DNA of 9,574 nucleotides from NCBI GenBank assembly GCA_003557085.1, contig PWPR01000227.1:1-9574 (forward strand), read 5' to 3'. The translations under genes and the position numbers were made by a program. The number at the start of each line of letters is the position of its first letter. The first letter of the stretch is position 1. Below the pieces are notes generated by a model that was not told the DNA's origin, did no database searches, and saw nothing but the letters and a program-made list of their open reading frames with translations. Source of the DNA: Clostridia bacterium. Its GTDB lineage: Bacteria > Bacillota > UBA994 > PWPR01. Positions 1-7,289 of this stretch are shown here, one piece after another.

Positions 1-887
1 AAATTGCCTTATATAATACGAAATTTCTATGACAAAAGTTTCGTAAAACCTATTTTTGGCATAAAACAATGCACTTAACATTAATCTTTTTTTCCGCCAT
101 CATATAATATCATAGTGCATAAGCCTAAGCACCCATGAAAAGCATGTATTACTTGTAATAAAGCGTAGAGTTTCTTACTTACTAAGTATTAACAGTAAGG
201 CTATTATTAGTACCTTTTAAACTGTTAGCTGATGATTAAGGTGAAATTTAATAGAAAAACTGAGAGTGTTTATATATTACTTGACACAAGAAGTTTTGCA
301 GACAAGGAACTTGATAGTAATATTGATGGTTTGGGGTAGTTACTAGGTTAGGAGCAGGCGGTTTTTTAATAAAGCTTGGAGATGGAAGTTAAGTATGTGC
401 TTTTCAATAGCTAACTCTCATAAAAGTTTACTTGCTAACTGGTTTCTGCACAGCTACAACTGCCATTACTCCACATAATATTGTAGAAAAGATCTCTTTT
501 GATCTTAATGACGAGACTGATGCCATTTTAGAACTCACAGTAATTTGATAGTTGGTTGGAATTGATAGTTCGTTATGTTTTTATTATTTAGGAGATGATT
601 TACTACTCATAGAAGTTAATGACTAATAATTTAATAAGATAGTTTATAATCTAAAGCTTCGTGTTTAGGGGACTCTAATTTCCTTACTCTATTTTTTTAA
701 GTGACAGCGAGTATAAAAGTACTCTGATAATGTGGAAATTTTCAAATAAGTATATTGAAATACTTAGAACTATAGCACGTCTCTGCAATTCTAAACATGT
801 CATTTACATTAAAATTGCTGTTAAATAAAGGGTTTTAGCACAAATTGTAGAACTTACTAAGCAGACTGAAGAAAGGAGTTGATAATT
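1..887. other. Region with no confident gene; possible coding remnants
   Basis: No open frame of useful length with a ribosome binding site is visible on either strand. At the left edge a TATAAT (12-17) is followed by an imperfect dyad, with arms at 18-26 and 36-44; its role is unknown. Between about 241 and 547 short plus-strand segments look protein-like but need at least one frame change and contain several stops (for example LGAGGFLIKLGDG near 350-386, then TGFCTATTAITPHN near 439-480). This could be an old pseudogene. I could not assign a family, and chance is not excluded. No convincing promoter for the gene starting at 888 was found. Confidence 0.4.
872..878 (+). promoter_or_regulatory. 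Ribosome binding site that sets the TTG start at 888
   Basis: AAAGGAG lies directly against the upstream in-frame TTG at 879 (no spacer). It stands 9 bases before the TTG at 888, so 888 is the better start. Confidence 0.6.
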
Positions 888-1466
888 TTGAATAACTCTA
901 AAGATAGTAAGATAGCTAGGATTATAATTTTGGCTGTTTTTATACCACTTGGACTTTTTCTTGCTTTAAGAATGTTTCAAATTAGTCCAAGAGGATTTTC
1001 TTATTTTGGAATATTTCTAGTGGGCGGTGTACTTCTATATTTAATTGGATTAAAGATTTATAAAAGGCAAGCTAGAAAGTGCCCTAGATGTGGTGGATCT
1101 TTAATGAATCTTGGTACAATAAAAGTCTTTGAAGGAGCAGTTGATACAGACAATCCTAATATAAGCTATGGTTCACTTGGTAAAAGAGTCTATAAATGTG
1201 ATAAGTGTGAACTAGAGTTTTTTGAGCTCATTAACTACGATAGCTCCTCTCAAGATGCACATGATTCAACAGAAATTCTCGAACATCTTAAACAGGATCA
1301 TTTAAGAATACTAAAAAATGAACTCCCTGAAGAGCTACAAAAAAAGGATTTCAAATTTAAAACAGTCTCTAATGAAGAATACAAGATAATTGTAGATACT
1401 TTAAAGCAGGAAGTCCGCAAACATAATATCCAAGCTGGTTTTGACGATGATGGAATCAGAATTTAA
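888..1466 (+). CDS. Two-helix membrane protein with zinc ribbon, function unknown
   Basis: A 192-residue protein. Two hydrophobic helices near residues 9-27 and 39-58 form a hairpin in the membrane. A zinc-ribbon-like module follows: CPRC at 65-68 and CDKC at 104-107, about 35 residues apart. The rest is a charged, soluble C-terminal tail of about 80 residues with helix-forming character. The start is TTG at 888; an in-frame TTG at 879 would add three residues but touches the Shine-Dalgarno sequence. The gene stands alone and converges on the aminotransferase gene, so neighbours give no clue. The four cysteines suggest Zn binding on the cytosolic side; this is inference. I do not recognise a named family and assign no function. 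Confidence 0.75.
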   Translation: MNNSKDSKIARIIILAVFIPLGLFLALRMFQISPRGFSYFGIFLVGGVLLYLIGLKIYKRQARKCPRCGGSLMNLGTIKVFEGAVDTDNPNISYGSLGKRVYKCDKCELEFFELINYDSSSQDAHDSTEILEHLKQDHLRILKNELPEELQKKDFKFKTVSNEEYKIIVDTLKQEVRKHNIQAGFDDDGIRI

Positions 1467-1674
1467 ACTACTCTGCTACAAGTTTATTTGTCTCTAGCTA
1501 AAACATTCAACAATTGTGAAAAACCTGTAACAATCGACATGATAAATGCACTCATTACTCTTAAGTGTTAAACCTTACTAAAATAGCTGTAGCTTATACA
1601 ATATTGGTCAACTTATACTTTACTTTATGAAAACTTCTAAATAGTATTAAACTAAAGCAACCCTCACAATTAAA

Positions 1675-1704
1675 ACAAGCCACTTACTTGAATTAGTGGC
1701 TTGT
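1675..1704 (-). terminator. Hairpin terminator between convergent genes
   Basis: A perfect 10-bp stem, ACAAGCCACT (1675-1684) with AGTGGCTTGT (1695-1704), and a 10-base loop. Read on the minus strand it is followed by TTTTAATTG, a fair U-tract, about 65 bases after the aminotransferase stop. On the plus strand the following bases (GTGTCTTTAT) are weaker, so it may also end transcription from the gene at 888-1466 but less well. Confidence 0.65.
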
Positions 1705-1767
1705 GTGTCTTTATAAAAAATTCTATCTCTAATGTCTTCATGAAAGATTGCTTATGAGAGCCTTAAA

Positions 1768-3120
1768 CTACCAGCCTTTTGCGAATTTTAGTACATCATT
1801 AGGTATCTCATCATTAAGGTATTCTTTTATTGCTTCTTCAATTATACCCAAAGCTTTATCAATCTGTGCTTTAGAGATAACAAGAGGTGGCTGTATTCTT
1901 AAAGAATTTTGTCCGAGAAAAGTGAGAATTAATCCTTTCTCATAGCACCTATAACAAATTTTTGCAGTCCCTATGGTGTCTTTCTCCTTACTTTTTCTGT
2001 CTTTAATTATTTCAACACCTATGCTTAGCCCTTTACCACGAACATCACCAATAATTTCATATCTGCTCTTTATTTCTTGAAACTGCCTAAGCAGATACTC
2101 CCCAAGAGTTCTGGCTTTTTCAATTAAGTTTTCTTCTTCAATTACACTTATAGTGGCTAATGCAGCTTGACATGAGATAGGATTGCCACTCATAGAAAAT
2201 GCATGTGCTGGTGCACCCCAAGAGTTCATTAACTCTTCTCTTGCTACTATAGCACTAATAGGCATACCAGACGCAATTGATTTAGCGACAACAATAGCAT
2301 CTGGTACAACATCAAAGTGCTCGATAGCAAACCATTTACCTGTTCGGCCAAATCCTTGTTGCACCTCTTCACTGACAAACAGTATCCCATAATATTGGCA
2401 TAACTCATACAGCGCCTTTACATACTTCTTAGGTGGCACAACCATTCCAGCATCTCCAGCAATAGGTTCAAAAACTAAGGCAGCAACATCTTCTGGAGGC
2501 AAATAGCTCTCGAATGCTTTTTTTAGCTGATCTAAACATTCAAGCTTACAGTTTTCTTCTTTTTGCCCCATTGGGCATCGGTAACAATATGGATATGGGA
2601 TATGATGAACCCCTGGTAAAAATGGACCCATTTTTTTTCTCATGTTAAGACTAATGGCACTTAGTGATAATGCACCGTATGTTGATCCGTGATAAGAATC
2701 AATAAATGAAACAATATTCGTTCTGCCAGTATAAGCTCGAGCTAGTTTAATAACTCCATCTACAGCGTCTGAGCCTGACAAGCCATAAGAAGTTTTTTTA
2801 TTAAACTTTCCTGGCGTAATTCTATGTAGCTCTTTTGCTAGCTTTAGTTGAGGCTCTGTATAGGAGTAGCTTGTATTATATAGAATATATTTATCTGCCT
2901 GGTCTTTAATTGCTTGCACAACTTTTGGATGACTATGTCCTGCATTCACACATGCAGCACTAGCCAAGAAATCTATATACTCTACTCCTGCTAAATCAGT
3001 TACTACTGCTCCTTTAGCACTAGCCACTGTCAAAGGGAAGTAAGGTATCCTACTGGCCTTAGACATTAAAGCATTATCTTCTTTCATTAACTTCTGTATA
3101 TAATCTTCTTGCTTGCTCAT
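1768..3120 (-). CDS. PLP-dependent class III aminotransferase, amino-acid 2-epimerase-like
   Basis: A fold-type I PLP enzyme of 450 residues, the usual length for class III aminotransferases. Visible landmarks: SGSDA at 115-119 for the PLP phosphate, YHG at 143-145, FEP at 218-220, the Schiff-base lysine in AKSIASG (K280), SGNP at 311-314 and the late arginine R408 in LRIQPP. The sequence recalls Lactobacillus isoleucine 2-epimerase along its length, including GHSHPKVV, ARAYTGR, SYHGSTYG, IGDVR and a C-terminal GW. It also has a CYRCP segment with four cysteines (179-195), as in archaeal and clostridial GABA/ornithine aminotransferase-like proteins. It could therefore be a transaminase or an amino-acid epimerase; sequence alone does not decide. 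Odd point: the aspartate expected in the DEVQ motif is Glu (E251 in SEEVQQG). The start is the ATG at 3120, 8 bases from GGGGG; an ATG at 3126 lies only 2 bases from it. Probably co-transcribed behind the hydrolase gene, 68 bases upstream. Confidence 0.88.
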   Translation of the reverse strand: MSKQEDYIQKLMKEDNALMSKASRIPYFPLTVASAKGAVVTDLAGVEYIDFLASAACVNAGHSHPKVVQAIKDQADKYILYNTSYSYTEPQLKLAKELHRITPGKFNKKTSYGLSGSDAVDGVIKLARAYTGRTNIVSFIDSYHGSTYGALSLSAISLNMRKKMGPFLPGVHHIPYPYCYRCPMGQKEENCKLECLDQLKKAFESYLPPEDVAALVFEPIAGDAGMVVPPKKYVKALYELCQYYGILFVSEEVQQGFGRTGKWFAIEHFDVVPDAIVVAKSIASGMPISAIVAREELMNSWGAPAHAFSMSGNPISCQAALATISVIEEENLIEKARTLGEYLLRQFQEIKSRYEIIGDVRGKGLSIGVEIIKDRKSKEKDTIGTAKICYRCYEKGLILTFLGQNSLRIQPPLVISKAQIDKALGIIEEAIKEYLNDEIPNDVLKFAKGW

Positions 3121-3188
3121 TCCCATGTCCCCCTAATTAAAGCTTGCTGTTTATATCATCTGCAACTAATTTTTATCTAAGTGACTTC

Positions 3189-4622
3189 TTATGAGTCATT
3201 ATCATTTCTCAGCTTAGGTATAATTCTAAATCCAGAAGCAACAGCCCATACTTTGCCAGTTCTATCTCTCAAAAATCTTGATAAATTTTCTACACCATTT
3301 TTAGTTGTAGTAAATAAGTCTACTCCAACTGGTCTAGCCATCATACTGATCCCATTTGTTTCATATATAAGCTGATTATTGCTTAGACTTACTTCTATTT
3401 TTGTCCCTTCTGGGCTACCATAAATACCAATATAATCATTGAGTTTGCTTTGTGGACAGTTATAATAATCATGCTTTTGCCTCTTTGTATCTACTGGTAG
3501 AACCAAGATAACATTAATTGCTCCTAGAACTAAATCTCTTGCTGGAGCTCCAGAAGTATTTGTTAACACAATCGCTGAAATACCTTCTTCAGGTACACAA
3601 GTCATCCAAGCTGCAACACCTTTTATATTGCCACCATGCTCTACCAAAGAATAACCATTGTAGTTTAAATGAATCATTAGGCCATAGCCATATTCAAGGG
3701 GTTGTCCAGAAATTGGCGAAGCATATGGAGCACAAAGATGTCTAATGCTCTCTTTGCTAATAATGTCTTGAGTATTATCCACTCTTTTGGAACAAAATAT
3801 ATCTGCATACTTAAGCATGTCAGTAGCACTCGATTTGAGAAATCCAGCAGCAGTCATTGAAGGAGCTTCCCACCAAGATGGCGAGTGGATAATTCTCTCT
3901 TGACCATCTTCAATATCTAGATGATAAAGTGTGGCTACATTGTCGAGCTCTTCTAGTTCATCTTTGTCAAAAACTGATCTATTCATTCCTAAGGGCAGAA
4001 GTATGTGAGTCTTAACATAGTTTTCATAACTCATTCCACTAACTTTCTCAATGATTGCTCCTAATAGAGCCCAACTATCATTAGAATAGCTGAAATGTTC
4101 TCCTGGAAACCCAAGAGGTTCACTATCATCTTCTGCAATGCAGCTTACCAACTGATCAAGATTATCAATAGGCCCTAGCTCTTTATACTCCTTAGCCTTC
4201 TTATCATCCTGCATCAAAACTTCATCTTCCCAAAAAGATCTTGCCAGTGCTCTTCCTAATGTTCCAAGAGGTGGCATACCAGCCGTGTGTGTTAACAAGT
4301 GATGTATGGTTATCTCTTCCTCTACTCCATTTCCAAACCTAAAGTTAGGTAAATACTTCTTTACTAACTCATCAACTCTTAGCTTGCCTTGTTCCTGAAG
4401 TTTCATGATACAAACTGCTGTAAAAGACTTTGTAATAGAGCCTATACCAAATATTGTATCGGAATCAATTGATAGCTTACTTTCTTCATCTCTAAACCCA
4501 AAACTTTTCGTGTACAGTTCTTTTCCATACTGGGAAAGCGCTACTATGACTCCCTTTGTATCATTCTGACCTATAAGTTCTTCTGCAAAGTTTTCATATT
4601 CATTCCAATAGTATTTGTCCAT
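3189..4622 (-). CDS. Serine hydrolase, beta-lactamase/DD-peptidase fold (class C-like)
   Basis: A 477-residue serine hydrolase of the Beta-lactamase (PF00144-type) family. The three active-site motifs are present: SITK at 62-65 (nucleophile S62, K65), YSN at 179-181 and HGG at 329-331. A C-terminal module of about 75 residues, opening near YIGIYG (397-402), resembles the beta-barrel domain appended to many family esterases and D-aminopeptidases. There is no signal peptide or membrane anchor, so it is probably cytosolic, which argues against a cell-wall or antibiotic-resistance role. Substrate is unknown: D-aminopeptidase, esterase or amidase are all possible. The start is the ATG at 4622, 5 bases from GGAGG; the in-frame ATG at 4634 has no ribosome binding site, and the GGAGG lies just after it. 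The gene is first in a likely operon with the aminotransferase, driven by the promoter at 4706-4735. Confidence 0.88.
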   Translation of the reverse strand: MDKYYWNEYENFAEELIGQNDTKGVIVALSQYGKELYTKSFGFRDEESKLSIDSDTIFGIGSITKSFTAVCIMKLQEQGKLRVDELVKKYLPNFRFGNGVEEEITIHHLLTHTAGMPPLGTLGRALARSFWEDEVLMQDDKKAKEYKELGPIDNLDQLVSCIAEDDSEPLGFPGEHFSYSNDSWALLGAIIEKVSGMSYENYVKTHILLPLGMNRSVFDKDELEELDNVATLYHLDIEDGQERIIHSPSWWEAPSMTAAGFLKSSATDMLKYADIFCSKRVDNTQDIISKESIRHLCAPYASPISGQPLEYGYGLMIHLNYNGYSLVEHGGNIKGVAAWMTCVPEEGISAIVLTNTSGAPARDLVLGAINVILVLPVDTKRQKHDYYNCPQSKLNDYIGIYGSPEGTKIEVSLSNNQLIYETNGISMMARPVGVDLFTTTKNGVENLSRFLRDRTGKVWAVASGFRIIPKLRNDNDS

Positions 4623-4632
4623 TTTATCCTCC
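4623..4632 (-). promoter_or_regulatory. Ribosome binding site that decides the hydrolase start
   Basis: GGAGG followed by ATAAA and then ATG at 4622. The signal lies inside the first 12 bases of the longer open frame that begins at 4634, so the longer start is unlikely. Confidence 0.75.
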
Positions 4633-4705
4633 ATTTTCTTGTCTATAGTTTTAATCTAATAAAGCTTTTAAAAGTTTGCCACTATTAACTTTCTTAAATA
4701 ATACT

Positions 4706-4735
4706 ATTATATTGCTACAGTCTTTATCTTGTCAA
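4706..4735 (-). promoter_or_regulatory. Consensus sigma-A promoter for hydrolase-aminotransferase unit
   Basis: On the minus strand a perfect TTGACA (4735-4730) and a perfect TATAAT (4711-4706) are separated by 18 bases. Transcription should begin near 4699, giving a leader of about 75 bases before the ATG at 4622. No other strong promoter is seen between the hydrolase and aminotransferase genes, so both probably depend on this one. Confidence 0.85.
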
Positions 4736-4753
4736 AGAGATTTAACTATTCAC

Positions 4754-4780
4754 TCAGAACTTAAACACAGCAAGTTCTGA
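4754..4780. repeat. Perfect 9-bp inverted repeat upstream of the promoter
   Basis: TCAGAACTT (4754-4762) and AAGTTCTGA (4772-4780) are exact reverse complements around a 9-base spacer. The dyad ends 18 bases upstream of the -35 box of the hydrolase promoter. No U-tract follows on either strand, so it is not a terminator. It could be a regulator-binding site, or simply edge sequence of the adjacent IS256 remnant. Confidence 0.5.
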
Positions 4781-4785
4781 TTAAA

Positions 4786-5320
4786 AATATTAGCAGACTT
4801 TATGATTAGAAGAGTTAAAAAACAGATGTTTGAAGTGTGATTGGATTGACTGGTTTTAAGGAGGTAATATTAGCTTATTACCCTGGTTCAATTATTCAAT
4901 GATGTATAATACATTAAATTTAATCTTCTAATAGACATGTTTTATTGAAGGAGATAAATCAATAATGAAAGACTTAAAAGCATTATATAAAGCGTCAAAA
5001 GAAGAATAATATCACAGTTTAGAGCAATTTTAATAAAAATGAAAGCTACTTAATTAAACTTGTATGCAATCATGATATGATAAATGGGATCATATATCTT
5101 TGTTTTTTATGTATTCTAAAACATCAGGAAAGATGTATTCTTCAAATATCATCTAATGCTTACCGTCATATATTTTATAAAGTGACAAAGGCGAAAGCTA
5201 CTTTTATTGCTGATATGGTATCATCTAAAATTTTGTGCCTTGTTTCTCAAGATAAAATTTCTAGATGGACCAAAAGCCTGAGAAGATGAGACCAGAAAGT
5301 TTATGAGCTGTCAATTTTAC
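4786..5320 (+). pseudogene. Decayed IS256-family transposase, C-terminal half
   Basis: No frame is open for long, but successive pieces follow the order of an IS256 (mutator-type) transposase. They are: LEELKNR (4806-4826, frame 3); GLTGFKEV, YPGSIIQ, a stop, then CIIH (from 4843, frame 1); KDLKALYKASKEE (from 4968, frame 3); HSLEQF (from 5014, frame 3); SW-like QS-stop-YDKWDHISLFF (from 5067, frame 3); and SNAYRH, KVTKAKATF, SSKILCLVSQDKISRWTK (to 5289, frame 1). It has at least three frameshifts and about ten stops. The N-terminal half is missing and the conserved late glutamate region is lost, so it cannot encode a working enzyme. The open stretch 5077-5289 is only part of this fossil and not a gene. 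A sequence at 5380-5403 (TTACACAAAACT then TTTACAG) loosely recalls IS256-type right ends; this is tentative. No intact left end was found. Confidence 0.85.
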
Positions 5321-5328
5321 ATGACAGC
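5307..5328. repeat. Short hairpin at the end of the IS256 remnant
   Basis: GCTGTCA (5307-5313) pairs with TGACAGC (5322-5328) around an 8-base loop. Neither strand has a convincing T-run after it, so a terminator role is doubtful. Confidence 0.35.
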
Positions 5329-5374
5329 CCATCAAAACCAAGACTATTTACTTGCACTTTTTATCTATTTCTTT

Positions 5375-5394
5375 ATCAGTTACACAAAACTGAT
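5375..5394. repeat. Short hairpin just past the GGDEF gene end
   Basis: ATCAGTT (5375-5381) pairs with AACTGAT (5388-5394) around a 6-base loop, 14 bases beyond the stop of the minus-strand GGDEF frame at 5408. The minus strand then reads AAAGAAATAG, without a U-tract, so it is at best a weak terminator. It overlaps the tentative IS256 right end. Confidence 0.35.
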
Positions 5395-5407
5395 TTACAG
5401 TCTTCTT

Positions 5408-6424
5408 CTACTGATTCAATGTCTCTTTATATCTTTCCTTGTTAGCATATAGCACTGTGTCTGCTCTATTAAAAACATCTACATAACTTGTATCTACGCA
5501 AGAATACTCTGCATATCCATAGCAAAAACTTGATTCTGCTACTATTGTTTTAATTTTACTAATAACTTTTCTGTGCATGCATTCAAGAATAGTTTTAGCT
5601 TCATTTATATTTGTTTTGGGGAAAACAATTATAAATTCATCACCGCCCCATCTGCCAAGACTATCAATATTCCTAAGATTCTCCATAACAGCTTTAGCAA
5701 ACCCTTCTATTAACTGATCTCCTTTAGAATGACCATATCTATCGTTTACACCCTTAAGACCATTTATATCAAGTATTGCTAATGAAAATTTTTCATCAAA
5801 AGCTTTACTTCTCTCGAACTGATTGCTTAGAATAAGTTCAATAGCATTTCTATTATATGCTTTTGTTAATAAGTCTGTCTGAGCATAGTAACGTAACTTT
5901 TATTTTTGCAGCAAGCTTTTTAGATCCGATTCTATTACTACCTTGAACTCTTTCATTAAGTCTTTGAAATCATCATTATATGCATTTTCTTTATCATCAA
6001 GAATGCACAATGTGCCAAAGAACTCTTCATCAGGCCACTTTATAGGTAAACCATAATATGATATCATATTGAGTTTAACATCAGGATTATCTTTCCAAGT
6101 TGGAGATTCTAAGGCATTCTTTACAAGCAGGTCTTTGTCTACTCCAATAACTGTTTCACAGTAAAGACCATGCCCTAAGGAATCTTCTCCATTTTCCACA
6201 TATGGATTTTCTATGTTTTGGCTTTTTATAAAAACTTTCATAGAGTCCTCAGTAATTCTCATAAGTAGTGTAGCCGGAACATCAATTATACGAGAAATTA
6301 AATTGATTATTCTTTGCCACTTCTCTAGTAGTTCTTCTTCTATCATTGGCTTATCAGAACTAGTTATTACAACTTGTTTAGTCTGCATTCTGTCCCTTAG
6401 CATCACTTTAACTAAGTTACTCAT
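5408..6424 (-). pseudogene. GAF-GGDEF diguanylate cyclase gene with in-frame TAA
   Basis: One reading frame from the ATG at 6424 to the TAG at 5408-5410 (338 codons) is interrupted only by a TAA at 5900-5902 (codon 175). Before it is a GAF domain. After it, in the same frame, is a complete GGDEF domain: TDLLTKAYNR (183-192), the metal-site region LDINGLKGVND, the I-site R251-xx-D254 and an intact RWGGDEF (258-264). A diguanylate cyclase makes c-di-GMP from two GTP, and the RxxD site gives product inhibition. The stop falls at the linker (CAA AAA TAA AAG), so one base change from CAA, AAA or GAA would explain it. No ATG, GTG or TTG with a ribosome site follows before the GGDEF domain begins; the first ATG (5686) lies in mid-domain, so the cyclase is probably not made unless the stop is read through. 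The sequence could also reflect an error in the read. Confidence 0.85.
5900..6424 (-). CDS. GAF-domain protein, truncated product of the GAF-GGDEF gene
   Basis: The part that can be translated up to the TAA: 174 residues holding one GAF domain at about 30-165 (GLYCETVI near 86-93, NMISYYGLPI near 119-128, FGTLCILDDKENAY near 136-149). This is the GAF type often found before GGDEF domains; it usually senses a small ligand or serves in dimerisation. The start is the ATG at 6424, 8 bases after GGGAG; a TTG at 6439 would overlap that site. Without its output domain the fragment has no clear role and may be a by-product of gene decay. Confidence 0.6.
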   Translation of the reverse strand: MSNLVKVMLRDRMQTKQVVITSSDKPMIEEELLEKWQRIINLISRIIDVPATLLMRITEDSMKVFIKSQNIENPYVENGEDSLGHGLYCETVIGVDKDLLVKNALESPTWKDNPDVKLNMISYYGLPIKWPDEEFFGTLCILDDKENAYNDDFKDLMKEFKVVIESDLKSLLQK

Positions 6425-6439
6425 ATAATCATCTCCCAA

Positions 6440-6599
6440 AAAAGCAATCTAAGCTCTCAACTATTGCACTTATGACCCTATTTATATTTTACAGCATTGT
6501 ATCTAAGAATAAAGAGTATACAGAATTTTTAAAGTAATTTTTAACTACTTATCATAAACAACGGTACTAATAGAGATACCACAATAGCCTTAAAAAAAT
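6440..6599. other. Spacer upstream of the GAF-GGDEF gene
   Basis: AT-rich and without open frames. It should hold the promoter of the minus-strand GAF-GGDEF gene. Candidate -10 boxes such as TAAAAT and TACAAT are present, but none has a good -35 partner, so I call none. Confidence 0.35.
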
Positions 6600-6652
6600 A
6601 AGGACAGTGAATAAATAACACCTAGTTGTTGTGCTATTTATTCACTGCCCTT
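6600..6652 (-). terminator. Strong 22-bp hairpin terminator after the DUF4870 gene
   Basis: The arms at 6600-6621 and 6631-6652 pair over 22 positions around a 9-base loop. The two exceptions (6604/6648 and 6618/6634) are A-C mismatches in plus-strand RNA but G-U pairs in minus-strand RNA. On the minus strand the stem is followed by TATTTTTTTAAGG (from 6599 down), a good U-tract. Both facts point to a minus-strand terminator for the gene ending at 6728. The plus strand has only CCCTTTT at its end. Confidence 0.85.
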
Positions 6653-6727
6653 TTACTTGAAAGTTTTGCATAAGTAAACTTCCTTTACACTGATATATGT
6701 CCATGTTGTACAAACACCATGCCTCTC

Positions 6728-7060
6728 TTAGCTTGATGATAGACTCTCAGCTAAGTCCCCCAAAACCGGCAGTTTGAACTTCTCTCCAGAATAAGCTTTA
6801 TACATCAAACCAATCCATAAAATAAAACCCGCTAATGAAACTGCTGCAGATAGTATTCCACCTATGAGTGGTATCCACCCACTCACAACAGAAACCAAGT
6901 AAACAGCTATAAAGACAATTATTGATTGAGCAGCATGAAACTTAACATACTTGTTTTCATTTGCTAATACAAAGAATATAACTCCTGTTATGATTCCTAA
7001 AAGATAAGATAGAGCTCCTGCAACATTTTGATTTAGTCCTAAAACATCATTATTGTTCAT
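6728..7060 (-). CDS. DUF4870 (Tic20-like) small membrane protein
   Basis: A 110-residue integral membrane protein. It opens with LGLNQNVAGALSYL and continues with a first helix at about 13-32, then the conserved ENKYVKFHAAQS stretch (35-46), a second helix at about 46-65 and a third at about 66-88. It ends in a short polar tail. This is the layout of the DUF4870/Tic20-like family, found widely in bacteria; its biochemical role is not established. The start ATG at 7060 has AGGGGG 9 bases upstream. It is a single gene with its own terminator at 6600-6652. No clear sigma-A promoter was found, although a dyad lies upstream at 7178-7192. Confidence 0.85.
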   Translation of the reverse strand: MNNNDVLGLNQNVAGALSYLLGIITGVIFFVLANENKYVKFHAAQSIIVFIAVYLVSVVSGWIPLIGGILSAAVSLAGFILWIGLMYKAYSGEKFKLPVLGDLAESLSSS

Positions 7061-7177
7061 CTAAAAATACCCCCTAATTTTTCTAATATGAAGAGTTGTT
7101 TCTTTCTCAGTTTAGTCAAAAATCAATATCTTTTAGCAATTAGAAATGAGTTCGTTTTTCATTAACATACTTATGAA

Positions 7178-7192
7178 CAATGTACCACATTG
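7178..7192. repeat. Operator-like dyad CAATGT-3-ACATTG
   Basis: CAATGT (7178-7183) and ACATTG (7187-7192) are perfect reverse complements with a 3-base centre. Related half-sites follow: CAATACA at 7193 and CAATGTATTG at 7231-7240, the latter partly able to pair with the former. It lies about 120 bases upstream of the DUF4870 start. A binding site is possible, but chance in AT-rich DNA is not excluded. Confidence 0.35.
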
Positions 7193-7289
7193 CAATACAA
7201 TATTCAATTAAAGCGACAAAGGTTAATTTTCAATGTATTGTTATACATTACTTATTAATTGCAAACAAAAACTGTAGTTCTAAGATTCT

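Noticed and set aside
1748..2392. Plus-strand open frames at 1748-1945 and 2183-2392
   Set aside because: They lie opposite the aminotransferase gene, have no ribosome site and no family features.
3181..3745. Plus-strand open frames at 3181-3375 and 3518-3745
   Set aside because: They are antisense to the serine hydrolase gene, which has clear active-site motifs.
4965..5009. A 14-codon micropeptide gene with an apparent GGAG ribosome site
   Set aside because: The peptide KDLKALYKASKEE is a known segment of IS256 transposases; the GGAGA upstream is part of the same coding remnant.
5077..5289. A separate 70-residue gene
   Set aside because: Its second half matches the C-terminal part of IS256 transposases and its first half is that pseudogene in the wrong frame.
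6213..6428. Plus-strand open frame of 71 codons
   Set aside because: It is antisense to the GAF domain and has no ribosome site.
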